DNA of 10,338 nucleotides from Pseudomonadota bacterium (GTDB taxonomy: Bacteria; Desulfobacterota; Desulfobacteria; Desulfobacterales; Desulfobacteraceae). A program made the translations under genes and the position numbers. The stretch covers positions 1 to 10,338 of the forward strand of contig JAHJDU010000537.1 in NCBI GenBank assembly GCA_018812385.1, in the 5' to 3' direction. Of this stretch, positions 1 through 6,960 are shown in pieces (position 1 is the stretch's first letter; each line of letters begins with the position of its first letter). Under the pieces are notes generated by a model that saw nothing but the letters and a program-made list of their open reading frames with translations, had not been told where the DNA came from and did not search any database.

Positions 1-645
1 GATATCTTGTCCATGCTCATCAAGGGGGCCCGAAATTCGGTGATTGTCGCCTTTGTTGCCATCGGCATCGGCATCGGCATCGGGGTTCCCCTGGGGTTGA
101 CCGCCGCGGCCAAACGGGGCTGGATTGATGAATTGATCATGCGGTTCAACGATTTAACCTTTGCTTTTCCATCACTCATTTCCGCCATTATGATTACAGC
201 GATTCTCGGTCCTGGATCCGTCAACTCCATTATTGCTATTGGCATATTTAACGTGCCGGTTTTTGCCAGGGTGGCACGTGGAGCTGCATTAAGCATCTGG
301 AAGCGGGAATTTATTCTGGCTGCCAGAAGTGCTGGAAAAGGTCCGTTTAAAATATCCCTGGAGCATATTCTGCCGAATATCTCAAGCATGCTCATTGTCC
401 AGGCCACCATTCAGTTTGCCCTGGGCATCCTGGCAGAGGCGGGCTTAAGTTATCTGGGACTGGGTACCCAGCCGCCCATGCCGAGTTGGGGGAAAATGCT
501 CAATGAAGCCCAGACTTTTATGCATTTTGCACCCCAATTGGCTATCTATCCCGGGGTAGCCATTGCATTAACAGTTATGGGACTGAATCTGTTTGGAGAT
601 GGCTTGCGGGATGTTCTTGACCCTAAATTAAGAAGAAGCAGGTAA
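1..645 (+). CDS. dppC: Peptide ABC transporter inner-membrane permease, DppC/OppC type (5'-truncated by window edge)
   Basis: One of the two transmembrane subunits of a dipeptide/oligopeptide importer of the binding-protein-dependent type. The frame is open from base 1; homologues read through this point (Asp-Ile-Leu-Ser before the conserved Gly-Ala-Arg), so the TTG at position 7 is an internal Leu codon and not the start. The visible 214 residues lack roughly the first 80 of a usual 280-300-residue protein. Several hydrophobic segments are visible. The EAA loop that docks onto the ATPase lies at visible residues 103-126 (Glu-Phe-Ile-Leu-Ala-Ala-Arg...Gly...His-Ile-Leu-Pro-Asn), and the family's Gly-Leu-Ser-Tyr-Leu-Gly-Leu-Gly motif follows. 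Two ATPase genes follow at once, so this is one operon; the partner permease and binding protein should be upstream. The dppC name is family-level only, since substrate cannot be read from the sequence. Confidence 0.93.
   Translation, partial: DILSMLIKGARNSVIVAFVAIGIGIGIGVPLGLTAAAKRGWIDELIMRFNDLTFAFPSLISAIMITAILGPGSVNSIIAIGIFNVPVFARVARGAALSIWKREFILAARSAGKGPFKISLEHILPNISSMLIVQATIQFALGILAEAGLSYLGLGTQPPMPSWGKMLNEAQTFMHFAPQLAIYPGVAIALTVMGLNLFGDGLRDVLDPKLRRSR
61..83 (+). repeat. In-frame ATCGGC hexanucleotide repeat within the permease gene
   Basis: Three full ATCGGC units and most of a fourth encode alternating Ile-Gly inside a membrane segment (visible residues 21-28). Gain or loss of a unit would keep the frame and change the helix by two residues. 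Confidence 0.75.
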
Positions 646-649
646 GAAA

Positions 650-1636
650 GTGACTTTATTGCAGGTACAAGACCTTTGTGTAACATTGAATACTGCCCAT
701 GGCCCCCAGGAAGTCATCAGCCATATTAATTTTTCCATGAATGCCGGTGAAAAGCTGGGGATTGTGGGTGAATCAGGTTGCGGAAAATCAATTGCGGCCC
801 TGGCACTGATGTCTCTTTTACCACCTGATTCCCAAACCAAAGGAAAAATTATCCTGGAGGGCCAGGATATTTTAAAATTGAATTCCAATAAGATATGCAG
901 TATCCGGGGCAACCGGATCGGGATGATATTTCAGGAACCCATGACAGCTTTAAACCCGGTGAAACAGATTGGCGCCCAGATTTCCGAAAGCATATATCTG
1001 CACCTGAAACTGAACCGGAAACAGACCATTGAACGGGTTACCGAGCTGATGGATAAGGTAGGACTTCCCGTCAACAGATTCCCCCTGAACCTTTATCCCC
1101 ACCAGCTTTCCGGTGGTCAGCGCCAGAGAGTAATGATTGCCATGGCAATTGCCTGTAATCCCGAAATACTTATAGCTGATGAGCCGACAACGGCACTGGA
1201 TGTAACCGTTCAAGAACAAATTCTTGATTTAATACAGGGACTGGCTGATTCATCGGGCATGGCCTTGATAATTATCAGCCATGATCTTGGCGTTATCGCC
1301 CAGACAGCAGAAAATGTGATGGTCATGTATACGGGTAACATTGTTGAAATGGGAAGCACTATGGATGTATTCCAGAATATGTCGCATCCTTATACCTATG
1401 GTCTTTTTTCCGCCATTCCCCATGTTGGTTCTTCAGCACTCCCTGGTAGAAAAAGGCTCAACAGTATTCCCGGGCAGGTACCGGAACTGCATCTAAGACC
1501 CAGGGGATGTAATTTTGCTGATCGCTGCTCAAGGACTTCCACAATATGCAAAGATAAAGAACCAATGGCCACAAGGGTGTCTGATCATCACCAGGTGTGG
1601 TGTTATCACCAGCTGACCAGAGAAGATAAAAAATGA
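650..1636 (+). CDS. dppD: Peptide ABC transporter ATP-binding protein, DppD/OppD type
   Basis: First of two cytoplasmic ATPases energising the peptide importer. At 328 residues it has the usual length. Walker A is at 40-47 (GESGCGKS), the Q-loop near 95, the signature LSGGQ at 153-157, Walker B at 173-178 with catalytic Glu178, and the switch His at 211. A C-terminal oligopeptide-transporter extension carries four Cys in a C-x5-C-x6-C pattern followed by a distal Cys. The start is a GTG four bases after the permease stop, with AGGTAA upstream. The stop overlaps the next gene's start in an ATGA, implying translational coupling. All catalytic motifs are intact. The Dpp versus Opp choice is not resolvable from this subunit. 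Confidence 0.95.
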   Translation: MTLLQVQDLCVTLNTAHGPQEVISHINFSMNAGEKLGIVGESGCGKSIAALALMSLLPPDSQTKGKIILEGQDILKLNSNKICSIRGNRIGMIFQEPMTALNPVKQIGAQISESIYLHLKLNRKQTIERVTELMDKVGLPVNRFPLNLYPHQLSGGQRQRVMIAMAIACNPEILIADEPTTALDVTVQEQILDLIQGLADSSGMALIIISHDLGVIAQTAENVMVMYTGNIVEMGSTMDVFQNMSHPYTYGLFSAIPHVGSSALPGRKRLNSIPGQVPELHLRPRGCNFADRCSRTSTICKDKEPMATRVSDHHQVWCYHQLTREDKK

Positions 1637-2595
1637 AACAGCCATTGGTTAAAATTAAAGACGTGTACAAGGACTATCAACTTCCCAAAAAATACCTGTT
1701 CCAAAAGGCCCCGGTTTTTCGTGCGCTGCATGGTATTAACCTGGAACTGCATCATGGAACCAATTTTGGCATTGTGGGAGAATCTGGTTGCGGAAAATCA
1801 ACCCTGGCCAGAATCGTCATGGCTCTTGATGAACCAACTTCAGGGACTGTTTTCTTTGACGGTCAGGATTTATTTAACATGCCTGCTGCAGAGCTGAAAC
1901 ATTTGAGACGGAATTTTCAAATGGTTTTCCAGGATCCTTACGGCTCATTGAACCCTAGAAAAAATATTCTGGGAATAGTTGCAGAACCGCTGGATACCTT
2001 AAAAGAAAAGCTTTCATTTGCCCAGAAAAAAGAGTACGTCGCCCAGATACTGTCTGAGGTTGGTTTGAATGCCACTGATACGGACAAATTTCCCCATGAA
2101 TTTTCCGGGGGGCAACGCCAGCGGATTGCCATTGCCAGGGCTTTGATTACCCGTCCCTCATTGATTGTGGCGGACGAGTCCGTGTCAGCCCTGGATGTAT
2201 CCGTTCAGGCCCAGGTATTGAATTTAATGATGGACCTCCAGGAAAAATATAACCTTACCTATATGTTTATCAGTCACGATTTGAGTGTGGTTGAATATGT
2301 AACAGACCAGGTTGCCGTGATATACATGGGACAAATTGTGGAGCAGGGAACTACAAAAGCATTATTTCAACGTCCCCTTCATCCTTACACCCAGACCCTC
2401 TTACTGGCTGTTCTGGACGTGAATCCGCTGAATAAAAAACAAAAAAATAAGCCCGTCATTCCATTATTTGAAAAAACCGATAAGAGTTGTTCCTTTCTCG
2501 ACAGATGTAATAAGGCAACAAAGACCTGTGCTGATAATGCACCAGCGCTGCTTGAGAATGAGGGGCAACTTGTGGCCTGTTTCAATGCTGAGTAA
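1633..2595 (+). CDS. dppF: Peptide ABC transporter ATP-binding protein, DppF/OppF type
   Basis: Second ATPase of the importer, forming a heterodimer with the DppD-type subunit under the two permeases. At 320 residues it is of normal length. Walker A is at 49-57 (GESGCGKST), the Q-loop at about 100, the signature FSGGQ at 157-161, Walker B ends at Glu182, and the switch His is 215. After Walker B it reads Ser-Val-Ser-Ala-Leu-Asp, where many homologues have Pro-Val-Ser-Ala-Leu-Asp; this is a mild variant that leaves the D-loop intact. The C-terminus has the C-x5-C-x6-C-x16-C arrangement. The ATG start overlaps the preceding TGA. This is the last gene of the operon, ending 16 bp from the convergent peptidase stop, with no hairpin-plus-T-run terminator between them. 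Confidence 0.95.
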   Translation: MKQPLVKIKDVYKDYQLPKKYLFQKAPVFRALHGINLELHHGTNFGIVGESGCGKSTLARIVMALDEPTSGTVFFDGQDLFNMPAAELKHLRRNFQMVFQDPYGSLNPRKNILGIVAEPLDTLKEKLSFAQKKEYVAQILSEVGLNATDTDKFPHEFSGGQRQRIAIARALITRPSLIVADESVSALDVSVQAQVLNLMMDLQEKYNLTYMFISHDLSVVEYVTDQVAVIYMGQIVEQGTTKALFQRPLHPYTQTLLLAVLDVNPLNKKQKNKPVIPLFEKTDKSCSFLDRCNKATKTCADNAPALLENEGQLVACFNAE

Positions 2596-2611
2596 AAATC
2601 GCAAATGGAGA

Positions 2612-3850
2612 TTACTCACTGGCTGGCCGGTTTAAAAAACGAAGAGTTGACAGCAGATAGATCTGCAGAGATTCAAACATTTCTTCGATCTCCACGTATT
2701 CATCCGTCTGGTGTGGCACATGCCTGGGTCCTGGGCCATTGACAAGACATGGAATACCCTTTAAATACCTTAAAAAAGTTCCATCAGTGGCTCCGGGAAC
2801 TCCATTATAAACAGGCTCCTTGCCAGTGATATCTGTGTACGCCTCTGCTGCAATCATGACGATGGGTTCGTCTTTTTCCATGCTGACCACGGGCTTATCA
2901 GCGATAAACTCAATTTGCGCATGAAAATCAGGATCATCTGCAGCCAACCTGTTCAGGATCTCCTGCAGCTGCCCCTTGACCTGTTCATGATTCTGGCCTG
3001 GAATGGTCCGGATATCCACATATGCCATGGATTCTGCCGGCATGACATTCAGCTGTGTCGGCTCGCCCGGCGGAGGCGACTGCACCACAGTAAACGTCAC
3101 GGATGGCCACCCCAAAAACTCGTCCTTGCCGCAACGCTCCATTTCCGCTTTTTCAAACGTCTCAAAAGCCAGAATGATCCTTGCCATGCGAATACTGGTA
3201 TTAATCCCGGTCAGCGGCATAGCCCCATGGGCCATTTTCCCTTTAACTTTGACTATGGCTCGCAAAGCCCCTTTCATACTTAAGCAGAGCTGATTCTCCT
3301 CGGGTTCCGGCACCAGACAGGCATCCACATCATCAGCGTGTCCTTTTTTGATATAATCCTGAATTCCCAGCATCATGTCCTCTTCATCGCACACCAGACC
3401 CAGCCGCATCCTGCCTTTGTATTCAACCCCGGATTTGAGCATTGCCTTGACCGTCAGCAAATTAACGGCCAGCCCAGCCTTCATATCGCATGATCCCCTG
3501 CCGTAAATTTTTCCGTCTTCGATCTTTCCTTCAAAAGGATCATGCTGCCAGAGATCTGGATTGCCCTCGGAAACCACATCCGTGTGACCTTCAAACATAA
3601 GACAGGGTCCTGGTTGGCCAGAATCAATTGTGACAATAATGTTCTCTCTTTTGAGAACCACCTCTTCAATCAGCGGTTCGACACCCAGTTCTTTCCGAAT
3701 CCAGTCAGCAATAAACCGGACGACCCCGGCTTCTGTATTCCCTGTCGTTGGACGAATCACTGAATCAATCCTGATCAAATCCTGGGTCAAACAAACCAGT
3801 TCATCCTTATTGATAAAGCTGAGCAGTCTTACTTCCATCTCATTGATCAT
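2612..3850 (-). CDS. M20 family metallopeptidase, ArgE/DapE type
   Basis: Predicted cytoplasmic di-zinc amidohydrolase or peptidase that cleaves an N-acyl amino acid or a short peptide. All expected metal and catalytic residues are visible: His89 and Asp91 (GHTD), bridging Asp122 (RGSCDMKAG), general base Glu156 with ligand Glu157 (CDEED), Glu182 (VPEPEE), and His380 (HQTDEY). The lid/dimerisation domain occupies about residues 195-300. Length 412 is usual for the family. The ATG start is preceded by AAGGA at good spacing; a second ATG four codons in is possible. No signal peptide is seen. It faces the importer operon tail to tail, so a role in processing imported peptides is a reasonable inference, but biosynthetic ArgE/DapE activity or another acyl-amino-acid substrate is equally possible. 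Confidence 0.92.
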   Translation of the reverse strand: MINEMEVRLLSFINKDELVCLTQDLIRIDSVIRPTTGNTEAGVVRFIADWIRKELGVEPLIEEVVLKRENIIVTIDSGQPGPCLMFEGHTDVVSEGNPDLWQHDPFEGKIEDGKIYGRGSCDMKAGLAVNLLTVKAMLKSGVEYKGRMRLGLVCDEEDMMLGIQDYIKKGHADDVDACLVPEPEENQLCLSMKGALRAIVKVKGKMAHGAMPLTGINTSIRMARIILAFETFEKAEMERCGKDEFLGWPSVTFTVVQSPPPGEPTQLNVMPAESMAYVDIRTIPGQNHEQVKGQLQEILNRLAADDPDFHAQIEFIADKPVVSMEKDEPIVMIAAEAYTDITGKEPVYNGVPGATDGTFLRYLKGIPCLVNGPGPRHVPHQTDEYVEIEEMFESLQIYLLSTLRFLNRPASE

Positions 3851-4119
3851 ATGGCTATCCTTTATAAATTCAAAATTAAATTAAGCCTGGGCAGTACCAA
3901 TGAATATATAACAAGGGGGTAAAATACAGTCAATGAAGATTATTTTGCTAAAAGCATTTACGAACTTGCTATACCTTCCAGTGGAAGGGTGATTGCCTTA
4001 CTGGAGCATTATGGATCATGGCTGATTGCTCTGCTTGATTTTTTCCTTGACTTGACTTTCTTTGGTTTGAACACTATTTTTATGCAAAATTTAATATGAG
4101 GCTAAAAAAAACCATCTGT
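3851..4119. other. Divergent intergenic region between the M20 peptidase and mobB
   Basis: This AT-rich region must hold the start signals of two divergently read units. On the plus strand there is a promoter-like pair at 4052-4080. A short hairpin, CCTTCC-AGT-GGAAGG, lies at 3974-3988 and has no following T-run, so it is not a terminator. A plus-strand reading frame open from 3923 to the TGA at 4097-4099 has protein-like composition and is discussed as a finding. No convincing sigma-70 promoter for the peptidase was recognised. Confidence 0.6.
4052..4080 (+). promoter_or_regulatory. Putative sigma-70-type promoter of the mobB cluster
   Basis: TTGACT at 4052-4057 (5 of 6 to the -35 consensus) is followed after exactly 17 bases by TATTTT at 4075-4080 (4 of 6 to the -10 consensus). 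A second TTGACT overlaps at 4047-4052. Transcription would begin near 4087. That leaves almost no leader for the ATG at 4096 but about 33 bases before the ATG at 4120, which supports the latter as the mobB start. Confidence 0.4.
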
Positions 4120-4614
4120 ATGAAAACAAGAATCATTACCATTGTGGGAAAATCCAACTCTGGAAAAACCACTCTTCTGGAAAAAGTGATTGCCCTTTTG
4201 ACGGACAAAGGATACAAAATAGGATCTGTAAAGCATGCCCATGACGGATTTGAAATGGACAAAGAAGGAAAAGACAGCTGGCGTCACAGGCAAGCCGGAG
4301 CCGTGGCCACCCTTGTTATCACTGAAAATAAAATTGCCATGGTTAAAGATGATCAGACAAGTTATATTGAAAAAATGCAATCGTATCTGTCTGATATGGA
4401 TATTATTTTAGCAGAAGGATTTAAAAAACAAGACCTTCCTAAAATCGAAGTTTTCAGGACTCAAAGTGTGCACAAAGAACCCCTTTGTATGAAAGATGAA
4501 AATTTGATCGCCTTTGTTACAGATTCAGATTATAAACCGGACGTGCCGATATTTGGGCTTGAAGATATAAATCAGATAGCAAATTTCATTGAATTTAACT
4601 TTTTGAAAAATTAG
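4120..4614 (+). CDS. mobB: Molybdopterin-guanine dinucleotide biosynthesis adapter protein MobB
   Basis: Small P-loop GTP-binding protein that assists MobA in attaching GMP to molybdopterin, giving the bis-MGD cofactor used by formate dehydrogenases and other DMSO-reductase-family enzymes. The P-loop Gly-Lys-Ser-Asn-Ser-Gly-Lys-Thr-Thr is at residues 10-18. The family blocks Lys-His-Ala-His-Asp...Asp-Ser-Trp-Arg-His-Arg-Gln-Ala-Gly-Ala and Ala-Glu-Gly-Phe-Lys...Pro-Lys-Ile-Glu-Val follow. Length is 164 residues. I chose the ATG at 4120 because it places the P-loop where MobB proteins usually have it and leaves a leader behind the putative promoter. An in-frame ATG at 4096 would add eight residues. 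Neither start has a strong ribosome site (GAGG at 4098-4101 is distant). No mobA or other moa/moe gene is visible nearby; the next gene follows after 15 bases. Confidence 0.93.
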   Translation: MKTRIITIVGKSNSGKTTLLEKVIALLTDKGYKIGSVKHAHDGFEMDKEGKDSWRHRQAGAVATLVITENKIAMVKDDQTSYIEKMQSYLSDMDIILAEGFKKQDLPKIEVFRTQSVHKEPLCMKDENLIAFVTDSDYKPDVPIFGLEDINQIANFIEFNFLKN

Positions 4615-4629
4615 TCCGGTGAAAAGAAG

Positions 4630-5496
4630 ATGAAACAAAATAAAAAATGGCAGGTATATGGCCCCGTCATTGTCCTATCCTTTCTTTTTATGGACTGCCT
4701 TTGCCTGGCAAGTCAGGATCAAACCAGGGGTTATCATTCCATTACCCAATTTAAAAATGGAGCTGTAAACTGGACTACGGGAAATATTTCAGCCATTGGT
4801 AAAGCATCTCCCAAAGATAACAATGAAACCTCCCATGAGTTGGTTCCCGGATTGGCCAGGGCAGATGCAAATCGGCAGCTCATAGAAATTTTAAAACAAA
4901 TAAAAATTAACCCGTCATTAAGCGTTGAGGCTTATGCATCTAAAAATGATATCATTTTAGCGGGTATAGAAAAAACTGCAAGGGATGCCGTCATTTCAAA
5001 GCAATATTATACCTCGGCTCTTGCCGTGGAAATTATGATTGAAACCAGTATGTTTGGAGGATTTTTACAATTGGTATTGCCGGAAGAAATCCGACAGATA
5101 CCTAAAATCAATCCGGAAATACGTCAAGAAAAAAATGTTGCAATCATCGGGGAACCTCTCTACTCGGGTTTGATCATTGATGCAACGGGGCTGGGGGTGG
5201 AACCTGTGCTTAATCCTGTTATTGTCAGCGAACAGGGTCATGCTATATATTCTTCTGCTTTTATCAGCAGAGACTTTGCCGTTCAAAACGGGGTATGCAA
5301 ATATCTTAGCAGCATGGATCAGGCTTTAAAGGACAAAAGGATCGGCAACCATCCACTGATTTTCAAGGGACTGCGTAAAGAAGGCAAACCCAATACCGTT
5401 ATTGTTATCAGCATGTCGGATTACAGCCTGTTGGAAAAAACAACGGAACGCCACAGTTTTTTAAAAGAATGCCGGATTATTATTGTAAATGATTAA
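4630..5496 (+). CDS. Secreted LPP20/FlgT-N-like protein of unknown function
   Basis: A 288-residue exported protein. The N-terminus has a basic start (Lys-rich to residue 6), a hydrophobic core at about 12-26, and a likely signal peptidase I site after Ala27. The Cys residues at 23 and 25 are not in a lipobox, so it is probably periplasmic and not a lipoprotein. Residues about 41-130 (GAVNWTTG..., then Ala-Asp-Ala-Asn-Arg-Gln-Leu-Ile-Glu) resemble the small alpha/beta domain of LPP20 lipoproteins and the FlgT N-terminus. The C-terminal part has a conserved-looking core (TGLGVEPVLNPVIVSEQG, about 187-204) and ends in a hydrophobic strand. Assignment is by pattern memory, and function is unknown. 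It lies 15 bases after mobB and is probably co-transcribed. The start is an ATG preceded by a purine-rich AAAAGAAG. Confidence 0.8.
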   Translation: MKQNKKWQVYGPVIVLSFLFMDCLCLASQDQTRGYHSITQFKNGAVNWTTGNISAIGKASPKDNNETSHELVPGLARADANRQLIEILKQIKINPSLSVEAYASKNDIILAGIEKTARDAVISKQYYTSALAVEIMIETSMFGGFLQLVLPEEIRQIPKINPEIRQEKNVAIIGEPLYSGLIIDATGLGVEPVLNPVIVSEQGHAIYSSAFISRDFAVQNGVCKYLSSMDQALKDKRIGNHPLIFKGLRKEGKPNTVIVISMSDYSLLEKTTERHSFLKECRIIIVND

Positions 5497-5546
5497 TAAA
5501 GGCTTTATCAATTAATCTTGTTTTCCCTATAATTAAAGGATTTGTC

Positions 5547-6125
5547 ATGGATACCTACATTCCCACCAGAGAAGATGCATTCGCATTATTAAAAAAATAT
5601 AATCAAAAACAAGGATTAATCCGCCATGCTCTTTGTGTTGAAGCTGTCATGTGCCATTTTGCCCGCAGGTTTAATGAAGACGAAGAAAAATGGCGGGTCA
5701 TAGGATTGGTGCATGACCTTGATTATGAGAGATTTCCTGAAGAACATTGCCATAAATGTGTTGAATTGTTCAAAGAAAACAATTGGCCTGAGGATTATAT
5801 TCGGGCTGTTATCAGTCATGGTTGGGGAATTTGCACGGATGTGAAACCTGAAACCAATCTTGAAAAGACACTCTATGCCATTGATGAACTCACAGGCCTT
5901 GTGGCAAGTGCAGCCATTGTCAGGCCGTCAAAAAGTATTCTTGATATCAAGGCAAAATCCGTGAAAAAAAAGTTTAAAGACAAGAGTTTTGCCGCAGGAG
6001 TTGACAGACAGGTGATCCTGAATGGTGCCGAATTTCTGAATATGGATCTTGCCGAATTGATTACACAAGTCATATTGGGAATGCAGCCTGTGGCCCAAGA
6101 CATCGGATTAAAGGGGAATTTATAA
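5547..6125 (+). CDS. HD-domain metal-dependent phosphohydrolase, substrate unknown
   Basis: A 192-residue cytoplasmic protein that is almost entirely one HD domain. The expected metal-binding residues are His27 (Arg-His-Ala), His56-Asp57 (VHDLDYE), His91 (SHGWG) and Asp113 (IDELTGL). Proteins of this class hydrolyse nucleotides or phosphorylated metabolites, and the substrate cannot be deduced here. A Lys-rich stretch at about 148-162 (KAKSVKKKFKDKSF) is characteristic of this HDIG-type subgroup. The start ATG has AAAGGA at 5535-5540, six bases upstream. It lies 50 bases after the LPP20-like gene with no terminator between, so it may be the last gene of the mobB cluster; its ribosome site is clearer than that of mobB. 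Confidence 0.88.
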   Translation: MDTYIPTREDAFALLKKYNQKQGLIRHALCVEAVMCHFARRFNEDEEKWRVIGLVHDLDYERFPEEHCHKCVELFKENNWPEDYIRAVISHGWGICTDVKPETNLEKTLYAIDELTGLVASAAIVRPSKSILDIKAKSVKKKFKDKSFAAGVDRQVILNGAEFLNMDLAELITQVILGMQPVAQDIGLKGNL

Positions 6126-6162
6126 GTTCTCCCCTATCAATACCTTTTCAATTTTATGGGAA

Positions 6163-6915
6163 TTATACGAGCATGCCGCCGTCACAGATTAGGCTTGCAC
6201 CAGTGGTAAAGGAAGCCGCATCAGAAACCAGATAAAGCACGGCTCCGGCCATTTCTTCGGGCTTTGCATAGCGACCCATGGGAATCTGATCCACAGCATA
6301 CTTGCAGATCTCTTCAGAAGAAATGATGGCACTGGCAAACTGAGTATCTGTAAGCCCGGGTAAAAGCGCATTGACCCGAATTCCCTTTGGGGCAAGTTCC
6401 CTTGCCAGGGTCTGGGTCATGTTCAGCAGTGCCGCCTTGGTGGCTGAGTATACTCCCTGGAACAACCCCGGCTTTATGGCATTTACAGAGGATACATTAA
6501 CAATGGCACCTTTGCCTTTCATCAGGGGAACCGCATATTTGATCATGAAAAAAGGGCCTTTCAGGTTTACATCCAGGGTCTTGTCCCAGATCCCTTCATC
6601 TGCTGTGAGCATTTCACCGAAATGGGGATTGGTGGCAGCATTATTCACAAGGATATCCACGGCCCCGTATTTTTCCATTATTTTTTCATACATGGCCTTG
6701 ATCTGGTCCGGGTGACCCATATGACAGGCCATGGCCTCTGCGCTATGCCCCTTTTCCCTGATCCCGGCGGCGGCTGCTTCCAGGCTTTCAGCCTTCCGGC
6801 TCACCAGAATGCATTGTGCTCCATGCTGGGCAAGTTTCTGTGCAATGGCCAGACCGATTCCCCTGCTGGCGCCTGTGATAACCGCAATTTTTCCTTCCAG
6901 ATCAAACTCTTTCAT
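6163..6915 (-). CDS. SDR family NAD(P)-dependent oxidoreductase
   Basis: Classical short-chain dehydrogenase/reductase of 250 residues, expected to interconvert a hydroxyl and a keto group on a small or CoA-linked substrate. The cofactor motif TGASRGIG is at 14-21, NNAA at 91-94, and the catalytic tetrad is Asn117, Ser143, Tyr156, Lys160. The C-terminus CDGGMLV is typical. Arg40 just after strand 2 favours NADP(H), by family rule. After strand 3 it reads Ala-Cys-His-Met-Gly where many SDRs have a Cys-Asp-Val type, a pattern shared with DHRS4-like SDRs. A GGAGA ribosome site lies 9 bases before the ATG. It is the last gene of the four-gene minus-strand operon, 45 bp after the kinase. In the proposed pathway it would reduce a 4-keto-acyl-CoA (LvaD-like role) or act on a hydroxyacyl-CoA; the substrate is not shown by the sequence. 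Confidence 0.93.
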   Translation of the reverse strand: MKEFDLEGKIAVITGASRGIGLAIAQKLAQHGAQCILVSRKAESLEAAAAGIREKGHSAEAMACHMGHPDQIKAMYEKIMEKYGAVDILVNNAATNPHFGEMLTADEGIWDKTLDVNLKGPFFMIKYAVPLMKGKGAIVNVSSVNAIKPGLFQGVYSATKAALLNMTQTLARELAPKGIRVNALLPGLTDTQFASAIISSEEICKYAVDQIPMGRYAKPEEMAGAVLYLVSDAASFTTGASLICDGGMLV

Positions 6916-6960
6916 ACGTATTGTTCTCCATTTTTTAAATTGAAATATTAATTAAAAAAA

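Noticed and set aside
7..9. TTG at position 7 as a start codon for the permease
   Set aside because: The frame is open to base 1 and Asp-Ile-Leu-Ser matches the interior of DppC-type permeases, so the gene begins outside the window.
2915..3293. Plus-strand open frames opposite the M20 peptidase
   Set aside because: They lie entirely within a well-supported gene, have no ribosome sites and show low-quality composition; they are antisense shadows.
3884..3899. Minus-strand TGGTACTGCCCAGGCT, a GG-N10-GC sigma-54-like spacing upstream of the peptidase gene
   Set aside because: Only the invariant GG and GC and part of the -24 box fit; the -12 half is poor and no enhancer-type site or sigma-54 activator gene is nearby.
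6113..6134. GGGGA/TCCCC arms around the HD gene stop, which on the minus strand read as a weak hairpin followed by TTTAAT
   Set aside because: The stem is only 5-6 pairs with a bulge and a long loop, and there is no real T-run, so it is too weak to call as a terminator for either convergent unit.
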